Below, piece by piece: positions 26,041 through 34,443 of a stretch of 64,000 nucleotides of DNA (its first letter is position 1; every line of letters starts with the position of its first letter). Made by a program: the position numbers and the translations under genes. The stretch lies in contig NZ_JAFCKB010000013.1 in the NCBI RefSeq assembly GCF_018130615.1, positions 1-64,000 on the forward strand, given 5' to 3'. The stretch is from Bradyrhizobium manausense (lineage in GTDB: Bacteria > Pseudomonadota > Alphaproteobacteria > Rhizobiales > Xanthobacteraceae). The notes under the pieces were generated by a model that saw only the letters and a program-made list of their open reading frames with translations, ran no database searches and was not told the origin of the DNA.

Positions 26041-26433
26041 ATGCTTTCCAAATTCAGCACAGCGGCTCTGGCCGCCACCCTTTCGCTTGCCGTTTCCGCC
26101 GCCATGGCGGGCGCCGGCGACTATGCTTTCGAGCCCGTCAATCCGCAGATGAAGAAGGGCGACGACGTCACGCTCGCCGTTCGCTTGACCAACAAGCGAA
26201 CCGGCAAGCCGGTGCCGGACGCGATCGTCTTCAAGACACGCGTCGACATGGCCCCCGACGGCATGGCCGAAATGGAATCGGCGGTCGCACCGCTACCGTC
26301 GAAGGAGCCTGGCGTGTACGCCTTCAAAACGGACCTGCCGATGGCCGGCCGCTACCAGATGACGTTGTCTGTGAAGGTGCAGGGCGAACCGGAGACTGTC
26401 GTCGGCGAGGTGATCGTCACGGCGACCGAGTGA
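26041..26433 (+). CDS. Secreted FixH/YtkA-like protein of the efflux cluster
   Basis: The 130-residue protein from the ATG at 26041 has a clear signal peptide cleaved near AMAGA. The mature part is a single beta-sandwich: DDVTLAVRLTNKRTGKPVPD, then MAPDGMAEMESAVAPLPSKE and GRYQMTLSVKVQGEPETVVG. This arrangement matches the FixH/YtkA-like family, which often sits next to heavy-metal RND pumps. The methionines in the DMAPDGMAEM segment could bind copper. It probably works in the periplasm with the adaptor encoded 83 bases downstream. Confidence 0.8.
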   Translation: MLSKFSTAALAATLSLAVSAAMAGAGDYAFEPVNPQMKKGDDVTLAVRLTNKRTGKPVPDAIVFKTRVDMAPDGMAEMESAVAPLPSKEPGVYAFKTDLPMAGRYQMTLSVKVQGEPETVVGEVIVTATE

Positions 26434-26516
26434 ACATTCGGGCGCTGCCTCGCCGCGCCCGACATTTCCCTCTTCATTCACACGGACGCGCGCTCCCGGC
26501 TGCGCGGATACACGCC

Positions 26517-27908
26517 ATGAAAACGTTGCCTCTCCTCACGACTGTTGCGCTGGGCTGCGGCCTCGCCCTGGTCGGCTACGGCTCCTTGAACGGAACGTTT
26601 GCCCCGCGCGCATCAGCGGCCGACCGAACACCGCTCTACTACCGTGATCCCAGCGGCGCACCACTCTGGTCGGCGGCCCCAAAGAAGGACGACCGCGGAC
26701 GGGATTATCTGCCGGTCTACGACGATGACCAGGCAACCCCGGCGCGGGCAAAGCCACAGCAGCAGGCGGGATCCCCGCGGAAGATTCTGTACTACCGCAA
26801 TCCCATGGGGCTGCCCGACACCTCGCCAGTGCCCAAGAAGGATTCGATGGGGATGGATTACATCCCCGTCTATGAAGGCGATGACACCGACGACGGCACG
26901 GTGAGGCTTTCACCCGGCAAGATCCAGCGCACCGGTGTGAAATCCGAGCCGGTCGAACGGCGTGCGATCCGCGTCTTGGTGAAGGCGCCCGGCACGATCC
27001 AGCTGGACGAGCGCCGCGTGTCGGTGATCGCGATGCGCGCGGAAAGCTTTGTGCAGAAGGTCGCCGACGTCACCACCGGCGTCCGCGTCAAGGCCGGCCA
27101 GCCGCTGATGGAGGTCTACAGTTCGGCGGTCGCTTCCGCCGCGGCGGAATATCTCGCGACGATCACCTCCAAGGTGGTAGGCGGCGTGGAGACTTATGGC
27201 CGCGGTTCGCGTCAGCGTCTGGTCAATCTCGATGTGCCGGAGCCTGTTATCGCGGAGATGGAGAAGACGCGGGTTGCGCCCGTCACCATCAGCTGGTCGG
27301 CGCCGCGCGACGGGATTGTCCTGGAGCGCAGCGCGATCGAAGGCATGCGGGCCAATCCCGGCGATGTGCTGTTTCGCATCGCCGACACTTCGGTGGTCTG
27401 GGCGCTGGTCGACGTGGCCGAGCGCGATCTCGGCACCGTCGCGGTCGGGCAGTCGGTGGCGGTTCGGGCCCGCAGCTTTCCCGGCTGGACCTTCACCGGC
27501 AAGATCGCAATCGTCTATCCGCAGGTGAACCGCGATACCCGAACCGTTCGTGTCCGGGTCGAGCTCGCCAATCCCGATGCGATGCTGCTGCCGGACATGT
27601 ATGTCGATGCCGAGATCGACACGGCCGATGCCGCGCTTGTCCTGACGGTACCCGACAGTTCAGTGCTCGACACCGGCAGCCGGCAGGCCGTTCTCGTCGA
27701 CAAGGGTGACGGGCGCTTCGAACCGCGAGAGGTCAAGCTCGGCCGGCGCGGCGGTGGCTATATCGAGGTGCGGGATGGGCTTGCGGATGGCGAAGCGGTG
27801 GTCACTTCCGCCAACTTTCTGATCGATGCGGAAAGCAATTTGAAGGCTGCCCTGAAGGGATTTGCGGAAAGTGCCGGCCCCGGCCACGCAATGGGAGATC
27901 ACAAATGA
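26517..27908 (+). CDS. cusB: RND efflux periplasmic adaptor, CusB-like
   Basis: The 463-residue adaptor starts at the ATG at 26517. After a signal/anchor it has two tandem heavy-metal-binding domains, at about residues 40-68 and 91-119. The second reads YYRNPMGLPDTSPVPKKDSM then GMDYIPVY. The usual membrane-fusion barrel, lipoyl and hairpin parts follow (VTTGVRVKAGQPLMEVYS; ISWSAPRDGIVLERSAIEGM; TRTVRVRVELANPDAMLLPD). Adaptors of this kind feed Cu(I) or Ag(I) to CusA. The stop overlaps the cusA start as ATGA. Confidence 0.92.
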   Translation: MKTLPLLTTVALGCGLALVGYGSLNGTFAPRASAADRTPLYYRDPSGAPLWSAAPKKDDRGRDYLPVYDDDQATPARAKPQQQAGSPRKILYYRNPMGLPDTSPVPKKDSMGMDYIPVYEGDDTDDGTVRLSPGKIQRTGVKSEPVERRAIRVLVKAPGTIQLDERRVSVIAMRAESFVQKVADVTTGVRVKAGQPLMEVYSSAVASAAAEYLATITSKVVGGVETYGRGSRQRLVNLDVPEPVIAEMEKTRVAPVTISWSAPRDGIVLERSAIEGMRANPGDVLFRIADTSVVWALVDVAERDLGTVAVGQSVAVRARSFPGWTFTGKIAIVYPQVNRDTRTVRVRVELANPDAMLLPDMYVDAEIDTADAALVLTVPDSSVLDTGSRQAVLVDKGDGRFEPREVKLGRRGGGYIEVRDGLADGEAVVTSANFLIDAESNLKAALKGFAESAGPGHAMGDHK

Positions 27909-30900
27909 TCGCCCGCATCATCGCCTGGTCGGCGCGCAACCTGCTGCTGGTCCTGTTCGGGACCGGCTTCGCCGCTGCGGCCGGCCTCTATGCGCTGATC
28001 CATCTTCCGCTGGATGCAATTCCGGACCTCTCGGATACGCAGGTGATCGTCTACACCGAGTATCCCGGCCAGGCGCCGCAGGTGATCGAGGATCAGGTCA
28101 CCTATCCCTTGACGACGGCAATGCTGACCGTGCCGAAATCGAAGGTCGTGCGCGGCTTCTCCTTCTTCGGCGTGTCGTTCGTCTACGTCATCTTCGAGGA
28201 TGGCACCGACATCTATTGGGCGCGCTCCCGCGTGCTGGAGTTTCTCAATGGCGCGTCGTCCAGGCTTCCGGCCGGCGTCACCCCGACCATCGGGCCCGAC
28301 GCGACCGGCGTTGGTTGGGTCTACCAGTATGCCGTCATGTCCAGGGAATTGAATCTTGCGGACACCCGCACGATCCAGGACTGGAGCTTGAAGTTCGCGC
28401 TGGCCAAGGCCGAAGGCGTCGCCGAGGTCGCCAGCATCGGCGGCTTCGTCAAGCAGTACAACGTCGTCCTCGATCCGCAGCGGATGCGGGACCGTGGCAT
28501 CGGCATGCAGAAGATCCGGGACGCGATCCGTGCCAGCAACGCCGACGTCGGCGGCCGCACCGTCGAGCTCTCCGAGTTCGAGTACGTCATCCGCGGCAGG
28601 GGCTACATCCGGAGCATCAATGATCTCGGCAACATCGTCCTGAAGACGAGCAACGGCACGCCGGTGTTGCTGCGCGACGTCGCCAGCGTCGAGCTCGGGC
28701 CCGACGAGCGACGCGGGATCGCGGAGCTGAACGGTGAGGGCGAGGTCGCAAGTGGCATCGTGCTGCAGCGCTTCGGCGTCAACGCCCTCGACGTCATCGA
28801 GAACGTCAAGAAGCGCTTCAAGGAGATCGCGAGTAGCTTGCCGAAGTCGGTCGAGATCGTCCCGGTCTACGATCGTTCCAACCTGATCTATGCGGCGATC
28901 GATACGCTCAAGCACACCCTGTTCGAGGAGAGCATCGTCGTCGCACTCGTCTGCATCGTGTTCCTGCTGCACGTCCGCAGCGCGCTCGTTGCGATCCTGA
29001 TGCTGCCGGTGGGCGTGCTGATGGCGTTCGGCGCCATGAAGCTGCTCGGGCTCGGTTCCAACATCATGAGCCTCGGCGGCATCGCGATTGCGATCGGCGC
29101 CATGGTCGACGCCGCCATCGTCATGATCGAGAACGCCCACAAGCACCTCGAGCGGGCAAAGCCCGATCAGTCGCGCGTCCAGATCCTGGTTGATGCCGCA
29201 TCCGAGGTTGGCCCTGCGCTGTTCTTCAGCCTGCTGATCATCACGGTGTCGTTCATGCCGATCTTCACGCTGGAATCCCAGGAAGGGAGGCTGTTCAGCC
29301 CGCTGGCGTTCACGAAAACTTTTTCGATGGCCGCCGCCGCGCTTCTGTCCGTGACGCTGGTGCCGGCGCTGATGGTGATCTTCGTCCGTGGTCGGATCGT
29401 CCCGGAGAGCAAGAACGTCATCAATCGCGCCCTGATCTGGGTTTACCGTCCCGTGATCAGGGCCGTGCTGCGGGCCAAGACGCTGGTGATCCTGGCCGCG
29501 ATCGTCATTCTTGCCGTGACGATCTGGCCTGCGCGCCAGCTGGGCACCGAGTTCATGCCGGCTCTGAACGAGGGAACGCTGCTTTACATGCCGACGACGT
29601 TGCCTGGGATCTCGGTGACCAAGGCCGCCGAGCTGATGCAGACTCAGGACCGGATCATCAAATCGTTTCCGGAAGTCGCTTCGGTCTATGGCAAGGCGGG
29701 CCGAGCTGCTACGGCGACCGACCCGGCGCCGACCGAGATGTTCGAAACGATCGTCAATTTGAAACCGAAGGAGCAATGGCGCCCCGGCGTCACCGTCGAC
29801 AGCCTGATTGCGGAGATGGACAAGGCGCTCCAGTTCCCGGGCGTCTCGAACGCTTGGACCATGCCGATCAAGGCGCGCATCGACATGCTCTCCACCGGTA
29901 TCCGCACCCCGGTCGGCGTCAAGGTCATGGGCACGGATCTCGTCGAGATCGACCGGCTGGCGAAGCAGATCGAGCGCGTCATCAAGGCCGTTCCGGGCAC
30001 CTCGTCGGCCTACGCCGAGCGCGGCATCGGCGGCTACTATCTCGAGATCGTGCCGGATCGCGAGGCGCTCGCCCGCTACGGCATCTTGATCCAGGACGTT
30101 CAGGACACCATCGCAGCCGCGCTTGGCGGGCAGACGGTGACGACGACCGTGGAGGGCCGGCAGCGCTTCACCGTGAACATGCGTTATCCGCGCGACCTCA
30201 GGGACAATCCCAAGGCCATTGCCAGCGACGTCCTGGTGCCGATGCCGTCGGGCGGGGCCGTGCCGCTCGGCGAAGTGGCGAAGATCGAGCCGGCGCGCGG
30301 GCCGACTTCGATCCGGACCGAGAATGGCCAGCTTGCGACCTACATCTACGTCGACATCCGGGATCGCGACATCGGCAGCTATGTCGCCGACGCGCAGCGC
30401 GCGGTGACGGAGGGCATCCAGTTCCCGCCCGGATACTACGTGGTCTGGAGCGGCCAGTACGAATATCTGCAGCGCGCTGCCGCCCGCCTGAAGATCGTTG
30501 TCCCCGTGACGCTCACGATCATCTTCCTGCTGCTGTACTTGAACTTCCGCGCCATGACCGAGACCCTGATCGTGATGCTGTCGCTGCCGTTCGCGCTGGT
30601 CGGCGGCATCTGGATGATGTGGTGGCTCGGCTTCAACCTGTCGGTTGCCGTCGCCGTAGGCTTCATTGCATTAGCCGGCGTCGCCGCCGAGACCGGCGTC
30701 GTGATGCTGATCTACCTCGATCATGCGCTGGCAGAGGTGAAAGCCGGACGCCGCGACGAGGGAAGGCCGCTCACACGACGGGATCTTCACGATGCCATCA
30801 TGGTGGGCGCGGTCGAGCGTGTGCGGCCCAAGATGATGACGGTGGTCGCCATCATGACCGGTCTCCTGCCGATCATGTGGAGCACGGGGGCAGGATCGGA

Positions 30901-31078
30901 AATCATGCAGCGGATTGCAGTGCCGATGATCGGCGGCATGATGTCGTCGACATTGCTGACGCTTGTCGTGATCCCCGCCATTTTCGGCCTGGTGAAGGGG
31001 CGGGGGCTGCCTGCGGGCGACGAGGAAGCCGGTGAAATAGCGAGCCGCGCTTCGCCGGACATGCCCGAGGCGGCCTGA
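27905..31078 (+). CDS. cusA: CusA-like heavy-metal RND transporter
   Basis: A 1057-residue proton-driven inner-membrane pump of the HME-RND family. It opens with MIARIIAWSARNLLLVLFGT and has IPDLSDTQVIVYTEYPGQAP near 40-60. The transmembrane-4 segment GAMVDAAIVMIENAHK (~398-413) is of the Cu/Ag (CusA, HME4) type and not the CzcA type. Further helices follow near 870-1020. It works with CusB, but no outer-membrane factor gene is in the window, so the tripartite pump must use one encoded elsewhere. The last ~20 residues are soluble. Confidence 0.93.
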   Translation: MIARIIAWSARNLLLVLFGTGFAAAAGLYALIHLPLDAIPDLSDTQVIVYTEYPGQAPQVIEDQVTYPLTTAMLTVPKSKVVRGFSFFGVSFVYVIFEDGTDIYWARSRVLEFLNGASSRLPAGVTPTIGPDATGVGWVYQYAVMSRELNLADTRTIQDWSLKFALAKAEGVAEVASIGGFVKQYNVVLDPQRMRDRGIGMQKIRDAIRASNADVGGRTVELSEFEYVIRGRGYIRSINDLGNIVLKTSNGTPVLLRDVASVELGPDERRGIAELNGEGEVASGIVLQRFGVNALDVIENVKKRFKEIASSLPKSVEIVPVYDRSNLIYAAIDTLKHTLFEESIVVALVCIVFLLHVRSALVAILMLPVGVLMAFGAMKLLGLGSNIMSLGGIAIAIGAMVDAAIVMIENAHKHLERAKPDQSRVQILVDAASEVGPALFFSLLIITVSFMPIFTLESQEGRLFSPLAFTKTFSMAAAALLSVTLVPALMVIFVRGRIVPESKNVINRALIWVYRPVIRAVLRAKTLVILAAIVILAVTIWPARQLGTEFMPALNEGTLLYMPTTLPGISVTKAAELMQTQDRIIKSFPEVASVYGKAGRAATATDPAPTEMFETIVNLKPKEQWRPGVTVDSLIAEMDKALQFPGVSNAWTMPIKARIDMLSTGIRTPVGVKVMGTDLVEIDRLAKQIERVIKAVPGTSSAYAERGIGGYYLEIVPDREALARYGILIQDVQDTIAAALGGQTVTTTVEGRQRFTVNMRYPRDLRDNPKAIASDVLVPMPSGGAVPLGEVAKIEPARGPTSIRTENGQLATYIYVDIRDRDIGSYVADAQRAVTEGIQFPPGYYVVWSGQYEYLQRAAARLKIVVPVTLTIIFLLLYLNFRAMTETLIVMLSLPFALVGGIWMMWWLGFNLSVAVAVGFIALAGVAAETGVVMLIYLDHALAEVKAGRRDEGRPLTRRDLHDAIMVGAVERVRPKMMTVVAIMTGLLPIMWSTGAGSEIMQRIAVPMIGGMMSSTLLTLVVIPAIFGLVKGRGLPAGDEEAGEIASRASPDMPEAA

Positions 31079-31145
31079 ATGGGCCGGTGATGGAGCTGCA
31101 GCGATGAGCGGGCGTCAGGCACTGCTTCAGCCCAAGCAGCCAGTC

Positions 31146-31159
31146 TTGATGTGTATCAA
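31146..31159. promoter_or_regulatory. Perfect FixK/FNR box before the cytochrome c gene
   Basis: TTGATGTGTATCAA matches the TTGAT-N4-ATCAA consensus exactly. Its centre is about 66 bases upstream of the ATG at 31219. If it activates from -41.5, the transcript starts near 31194, which favours the ATG at 31219 over the GTG at 31171. Confidence 0.8.
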
Positions 31160-31218
31160 ACGGTCGGGGGGTGAAGCGGCTAGTAGTAGGGTTCCGCCAG
31201 CCAGCGCCGGAGCGTGAC

Positions 31219-31668
31219 ATGGTAAGATGTGCTGCAAAATATCTGATGATTGCCGGTCTTGCCGCTGGTTTCGCCGCTACGGCCCAGGCTGAAGACCTCG
31301 ACATCGGCAAGTCGGAATTTCAGTCTTCGTGCGCGAGTTGTCACGGTGCGGATGCGCGGGGCAAAGGGCCGGTCAGCGACCAGCTTAAGAGGCCGCCTGC
31401 CGATTTGACGGTGTTGGCCAAGAGCAACAACGGCGTGTTTCCCACGAACGCTGTCTATGAAACCATAGAGGGATCGAAAACAATTCCCGCTCACGGCACG
31501 CGTGAAATGCCGATTTGGGGAGAGCGATTCAACCCCATTGTCAACTTGCCCCACTATGTAGATCCGTCTTATTGGAAGCTGGCCGGGCCGGAGCAAAGCC
31601 CGGAAGTCGTCGTGCGCAAACGCATCCTCGCGGTTATCGATTATCTGAATCGTATTCAGCAAAAGTAG
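31219..31668 (+). CDS. Periplasmic c-type cytochrome
   Basis: The 149-residue product has a signal peptide (MVRCAAKYLMIAGLAAGFAA) and a single haem site CASCH in FQSSCASCHGADARGKGPVS, with a downstream methionine in GTREMPIWGERF that probably provides the sixth ligand. A GTG at 31171 would extend the frame by 16 residues but would lie upstream of the transcript start predicted from the FixK box. The cytochrome is likely expressed under low oxygen. It follows cusA by 140 bases and may be independent of it. Confidence 0.88.
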   Translation: MVRCAAKYLMIAGLAAGFAATAQAEDLDIGKSEFQSSCASCHGADARGKGPVSDQLKRPPADLTVLAKSNNGVFPTNAVYETIEGSKTIPAHGTREMPIWGERFNPIVNLPHYVDPSYWKLAGPEQSPEVVVRKRILAVIDYLNRIQQK

Positions 31669-31839
31669 CAACCGACAAGCATTGAGATAACGAGCCTCTT
31701 CCCCTGAAGCCTCCTCCGGGGCGAAGGGCAAAGAGTTGCTCGCGCCATGGCCGGCTCAGCCTGCGTGCTGACGCGATCCTGCCTCACCGAAAGCCTCAGC
31801 TTGATGGAACAGGCGCTCAAGAGCCGCCCGTTTGCCTGC

Positions 31840-31853
31840 GTGATGCGCATCAC
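31840..31853. promoter_or_regulatory. FNR/CRP-like palindrome upstream of the double-glycine peptides
   Basis: GTGATGCGCATCAC is a perfect 14-base palindrome containing the FNR/FixK core TGAT-N4-ATCA with G/C instead of T/A at the ends. It is centred about 90 bases before the first peptide start. It could be bound by an FNR/CRP-family protein. Confidence 0.5.
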
Positions 31854-31935
31854 AGTCTGAAAAAACCGTCTGAGATACTCCTGCGACCACTGGATGCGAG
31901 GGGATGGCACCCTCCTTCGACAGCGGGAGACACAA

Positions 31936-32115
31936 ATGACTGAGCACAGCAATCGGAAGCGTAAAGAGCTGGACGATCGTGAACTGGACGCCGTCAACGG
32001 TGGCTTCATCAATGACGGCGGCTGCATCGGCCCGTGGATTGTGAATGGCAAGATCACGACCCATCAGCCCGCCGGCCCGAATCCCTGGCTGCCCGGTGGC
32101 ATCTTCCACGGCTGA
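31936..32115 (+). CDS. Double-glycine-leader peptide precursor 1
   Basis: A 59-residue frame from the ATG at 31936, preceded by GGGAGA. Its first 23 residues form a bacteriocin-type leader ending KELDDRELDAVNGG, matching the LSxxELxxIxGG consensus that is cut by C39-peptidase ABC exporters. The predicted mature peptide (36 residues) begins FINDGGCIGPWIVNG, has one cysteine and is rich in Gly, Pro, Trp and Asn. No exporter, immunity or modification gene is in the window. It may be a secreted antimicrobial or signal, but this is inference. Confidence 0.7.
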   Translation: MTEHSNRKRKELDDRELDAVNGGFINDGGCIGPWIVNGKITTHQPAGPNPWLPGGIFHG

Positions 32116-32169
32116 GCACCACACACCTGAACATTTCTGACTCACACAATCTGAACAGGAGCGACCACC

Positions 32170-32397
32170 ATGCTGAACCCCGAAACTGCAAAACTGGAAA
32201 TGATCGAACTCACTGATGCGGAGCTCGAAACGATCGTCGGCGGCAACTGGCTCGGCGACGCCTTCCGCGCCATCGGCGGCGCCATCAAGGACGCCGTCAC
32301 GTGGGTCGGCGGCCTGATCTTTGGCGGCCTGCAGGGCCCGGGCAACCAGCGCGGCCCGTTCGGTCCGGGCTCGGGCCCCGGAACGCCGCCCTTCTGA
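32170..32397 (+). CDS. Double-glycine-leader peptide precursor 2
   Basis: A 75-residue frame 54 bases after peptide 1, with AGGAG before the ATG. The leader (residues 1-25) ends ELTDAELETIVGG, a strong match to the C39-protease consensus. The predicted mature part (50 residues) starts NWLGDAFRAIGGAIKD and has a hydrophobic Gly-rich helix with repeated small-residue spacing (AIGGAIKDAVTWVGGLIFGG), then a Gly/Pro tail (GPFGPGSGPGTPPF). This resembles the membrane-inserting class II bacteriocins and has no cysteine. A rho-independent terminator follows at 32428-32453. Confidence 0.75.
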   Translation: MLNPETAKLEMIELTDAELETIVGGNWLGDAFRAIGGAIKDAVTWVGGLIFGGLQGPGNQRGPFGPGSGPGTPPF

Positions 32398-32424
32398 TCT
32401 CGTTCTTTCAAACTCGCTCGCGAC

Positions 32425-32457
32425 ATGAGAGGCCGCCTCGATTGGCGGCCTCTTTCA
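32425..32457 (+). terminator. Rho-independent terminator after the peptide genes
   Basis: The stem AGAGGCCGCC / GGCGGCCTCT (32428-32453) with the loop TCGATT is followed by TTC. It ends the two-peptide transcript. Confidence 0.85.
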
Positions 32458-32590
32458 TGTTCCGGCCTGACCGCGACCTTCGGAGGCTCGGCGCTTTCTC
32501 TTGTTTGCGTTCCGCTCGGCCAGACACGATTTACGGCGTCGGAACGGCCGGTTCGCCAGCGCGTTGCCTCCAATATTGAAGGAGGACATC

Positions 32591-32767
32591 ATGAGTGTTG
32601 AAGGCAAGATCAAGGAAGGCGCCGGCTACATCAAAGAAGAGATGAACGAGCACGGCAAGGATCCCGAGAGCCGGCGCAAGGCCCAGGAGGGCCGTGATCT
32701 TCGCAACGAGGGTCGTATGGAAGACGGCAAGCCGCCGAAGACCACCAAGCCAGGCACCGGTCACTAA
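32591..32767 (+). CDS. CsbD-like small hydrophilic stress protein
   Basis: The 58-residue product has a strong ribosome site (GGAGGA at 32581) and begins MSVEGKIKEGAGYIKEEMNE. It is highly charged, with a KAQEGRDLRNEGRMEDG repeat-like segment, no cysteine and no membrane helix. It resembles the CsbD-like proteins associated with general stress in rhizobia, but is only loosely similar to the canonical family. A terminator follows at 32783. Confidence 0.7.
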   Translation: MSVEGKIKEGAGYIKEEMNEHGKDPESRRKAQEGRDLRNEGRMEDGKPPKTTKPGTGH

Positions 32768-32782
32768 TCCGGCCTAACCTGG

Positions 32783-32816
32783 AAAACCGTCCTTGACCCA
32801 CGTCAGGGGCGGTTTT
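32783..32816. terminator. Bidirectional rho-independent terminator
   Basis: The stem AAAACCG...CGGTTTT (with inner TTGAC/GTCA pairing) ends in TTTT on the plus strand and AAAA at the other side. It separates the CsbD-like gene from the convergent ClC gene. Confidence 0.85.
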
Positions 32817-32836
32817 GCATGAGGTCTGTCGAAGGC

Positions 32837-34150
32837 TTATCGGGGCGCAGAGACGTCCGTCGAGTGCGCTCGCAAGAAGCCCTTGGCGAGGGCATGGTAG
32901 ATGCCCTCCGGGCACAGGAGGCGCGACGTTGCTTGCGCGATTAACGCGGAAGCCATCAATGGCACCACCATGGCGTGGTTGTTGGTCATCTCGGTCACGA
33001 TAACGAAGGCCGTGATGGGAGCCTGCACGACCCCGGCAAAGTAGGAGACCATTCCGAGCAACATGAATGCTCCGAGAGGGGCGCCCGAAAACAGATGTGC
33101 GATGTTCGTGCCGATACCGGCACCGACAGCAAGCGAAGGCGCTAAGATCCCGCCCGGAATGCCGCTGATCGCGGAAAGCGCGGTCGCAGCGAGCTTCAGC
33201 AAGCCGAAATCCCAAGGAAGCGGGATGTCGCTCTCCAGAGCCGCCTTCACCTGCGCGTACCCGGTGCCGTAGATCATGTCTCCGGAGGCTAAGCCGCAGA
33301 GGGCAACGCCGAGGCCGCATGTCGCGGCAAATGGGAGGGGATATTGCTTGGTTGCCGGTCCCAGCCGACCAGGCAGTCCGCGCGCGACCTCGATCAGCAG
33401 CCTGCTGAACGCTCCACCGGCCAATCCACCGGCGATACCGCACAACGGTACGGCAAGCCAGTCGGTGCCGCTCCGGAGCATGGTCGAGCTGGTTCCAAAA
33501 TAATCGTAGTTTCCAACCAGGGCCAACGAGGTCAGGCCTGCCGCTATCACGGCGCCAATGACCAGGCTGCTTGTCCTGGTTTCATAGGCCCTGCTCATCT
33601 CCTCGATGCCGAACACGATACCTGCCAGCGGCGTGTTGAATGCTGCTGCCACACCGGCTGCTGCCCCTGCCAGGATCAGGCCCGGCTGACGGCGTGGCGA
33701 CATTCGGCCGAGGGCGAACATGACCGAAGCTCCGACCTGTACGGTCGGGCCCTCGCGGCCAGCCGAAGCACCGCAAAGCAGTCCGAGAAGCGTCAGCAAC
33801 ATCTTGCCGACCGCAATGCGGATCGAGACAAGCTTCTCGCGTGCGGTGTGTTCGGTGAGCTGGCGTGCCGCGATCGCTTGCGGGATGCCGCTTCCTTGCG
33901 AATTGGGAAAGAAGCGGTTGGTGAGGTAGACGGACAGCGCAAACCCGGCTGGCGTCGCCACCAGCGCGGCGTACCGCGATTCCGACAGCAGGTGGGCAAA
34001 CGCGATTTGTGCCCAATCCGCCATCTTGGCCAGAGCCACGGCCGAGGCCCCTACGGCGATGCCGCCGATCAAGAAAATCAGTCGTCTCCGCCAGCGGACC
34101 GAAACAACCCGAATGAAGCGACGACGACGATCGGTCAGGAGCTTATTCAT
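32837..34150 (-). CDS. ClC-family chloride channel or H+/Cl- antiporter
   Basis: A 437-residue ClC protein. Selectivity motifs are GSGIP at 86-90, GREGP at 131-135 with the gating glutamate (Glu133), and GIPGGILAPSLAVGA near 329-343. The family's internal proton glutamate appears in GIVFGIEEMSRAYE, which favours an H+/Cl- exchanger over a passive channel. It lacks C-terminal CBS domains. Bacterial ClC antiporters help in acid resistance. The gene stands alone. Confidence 0.92.
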   Translation of the reverse strand: MNKLLTDRRRRFIRVVSVRWRRRLIFLIGGIAVGASAVALAKMADWAQIAFAHLLSESRYAALVATPAGFALSVYLTNRFFPNSQGSGIPQAIAARQLTEHTAREKLVSIRIAVGKMLLTLLGLLCGASAGREGPTVQVGASVMFALGRMSPRRQPGLILAGAAAGVAAAFNTPLAGIVFGIEEMSRAYETRTSSLVIGAVIAAGLTSLALVGNYDYFGTSSTMLRSGTDWLAVPLCGIAGGLAGGAFSRLLIEVARGLPGRLGPATKQYPLPFAATCGLGVALCGLASGDMIYGTGYAQVKAALESDIPLPWDFGLLKLAATALSAISGIPGGILAPSLAVGAGIGTNIAHLFSGAPLGAFMLLGMVSYFAGVVQAPITAFVIVTEMTNNHAMVVPLMASALIAQATSRLLCPEGIYHALAKGFLRAHSTDVSAPR

Positions 34151-34443
34151 GCATCAGCTGAGATTTCGTAGCTCACGACGCAGCGTGAGCGGATCAATTT
34201 CTATAAGCTGCCCGGGCGGGTGGCGCCAAGAAAATTGAACCTCGACGGAGACCTTTGTCGTCTCGATCTCCTGGCCATCAGGAAATCTATCCGCGACCTG
34301 TCCATTGGGATCAACGCCGCTGCTTCGCCATGGAATTCACAACGTCAGTTGTCCACACCCACGACCCGCAGTATCGAATTGCGGATCCGACCTACCAGCA
34401 ATCGATAATTTGCCAAGCGCGCCGGCGTGGTTTTGATGGCGGC

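Noticed and set aside
27899-29776. Open frame of 625 codons on the minus strand
   Set aside because: It lies entirely opposite the cusA gene and has only His/Asp/Arg-rich low-complexity sequence.
32792-32805. TTGACCCACGTCAG resembling a FixK box
   Set aside because: It forms the inner part of a convergent terminator hairpin between two gene ends, so it is not placed to act as a promoter element.
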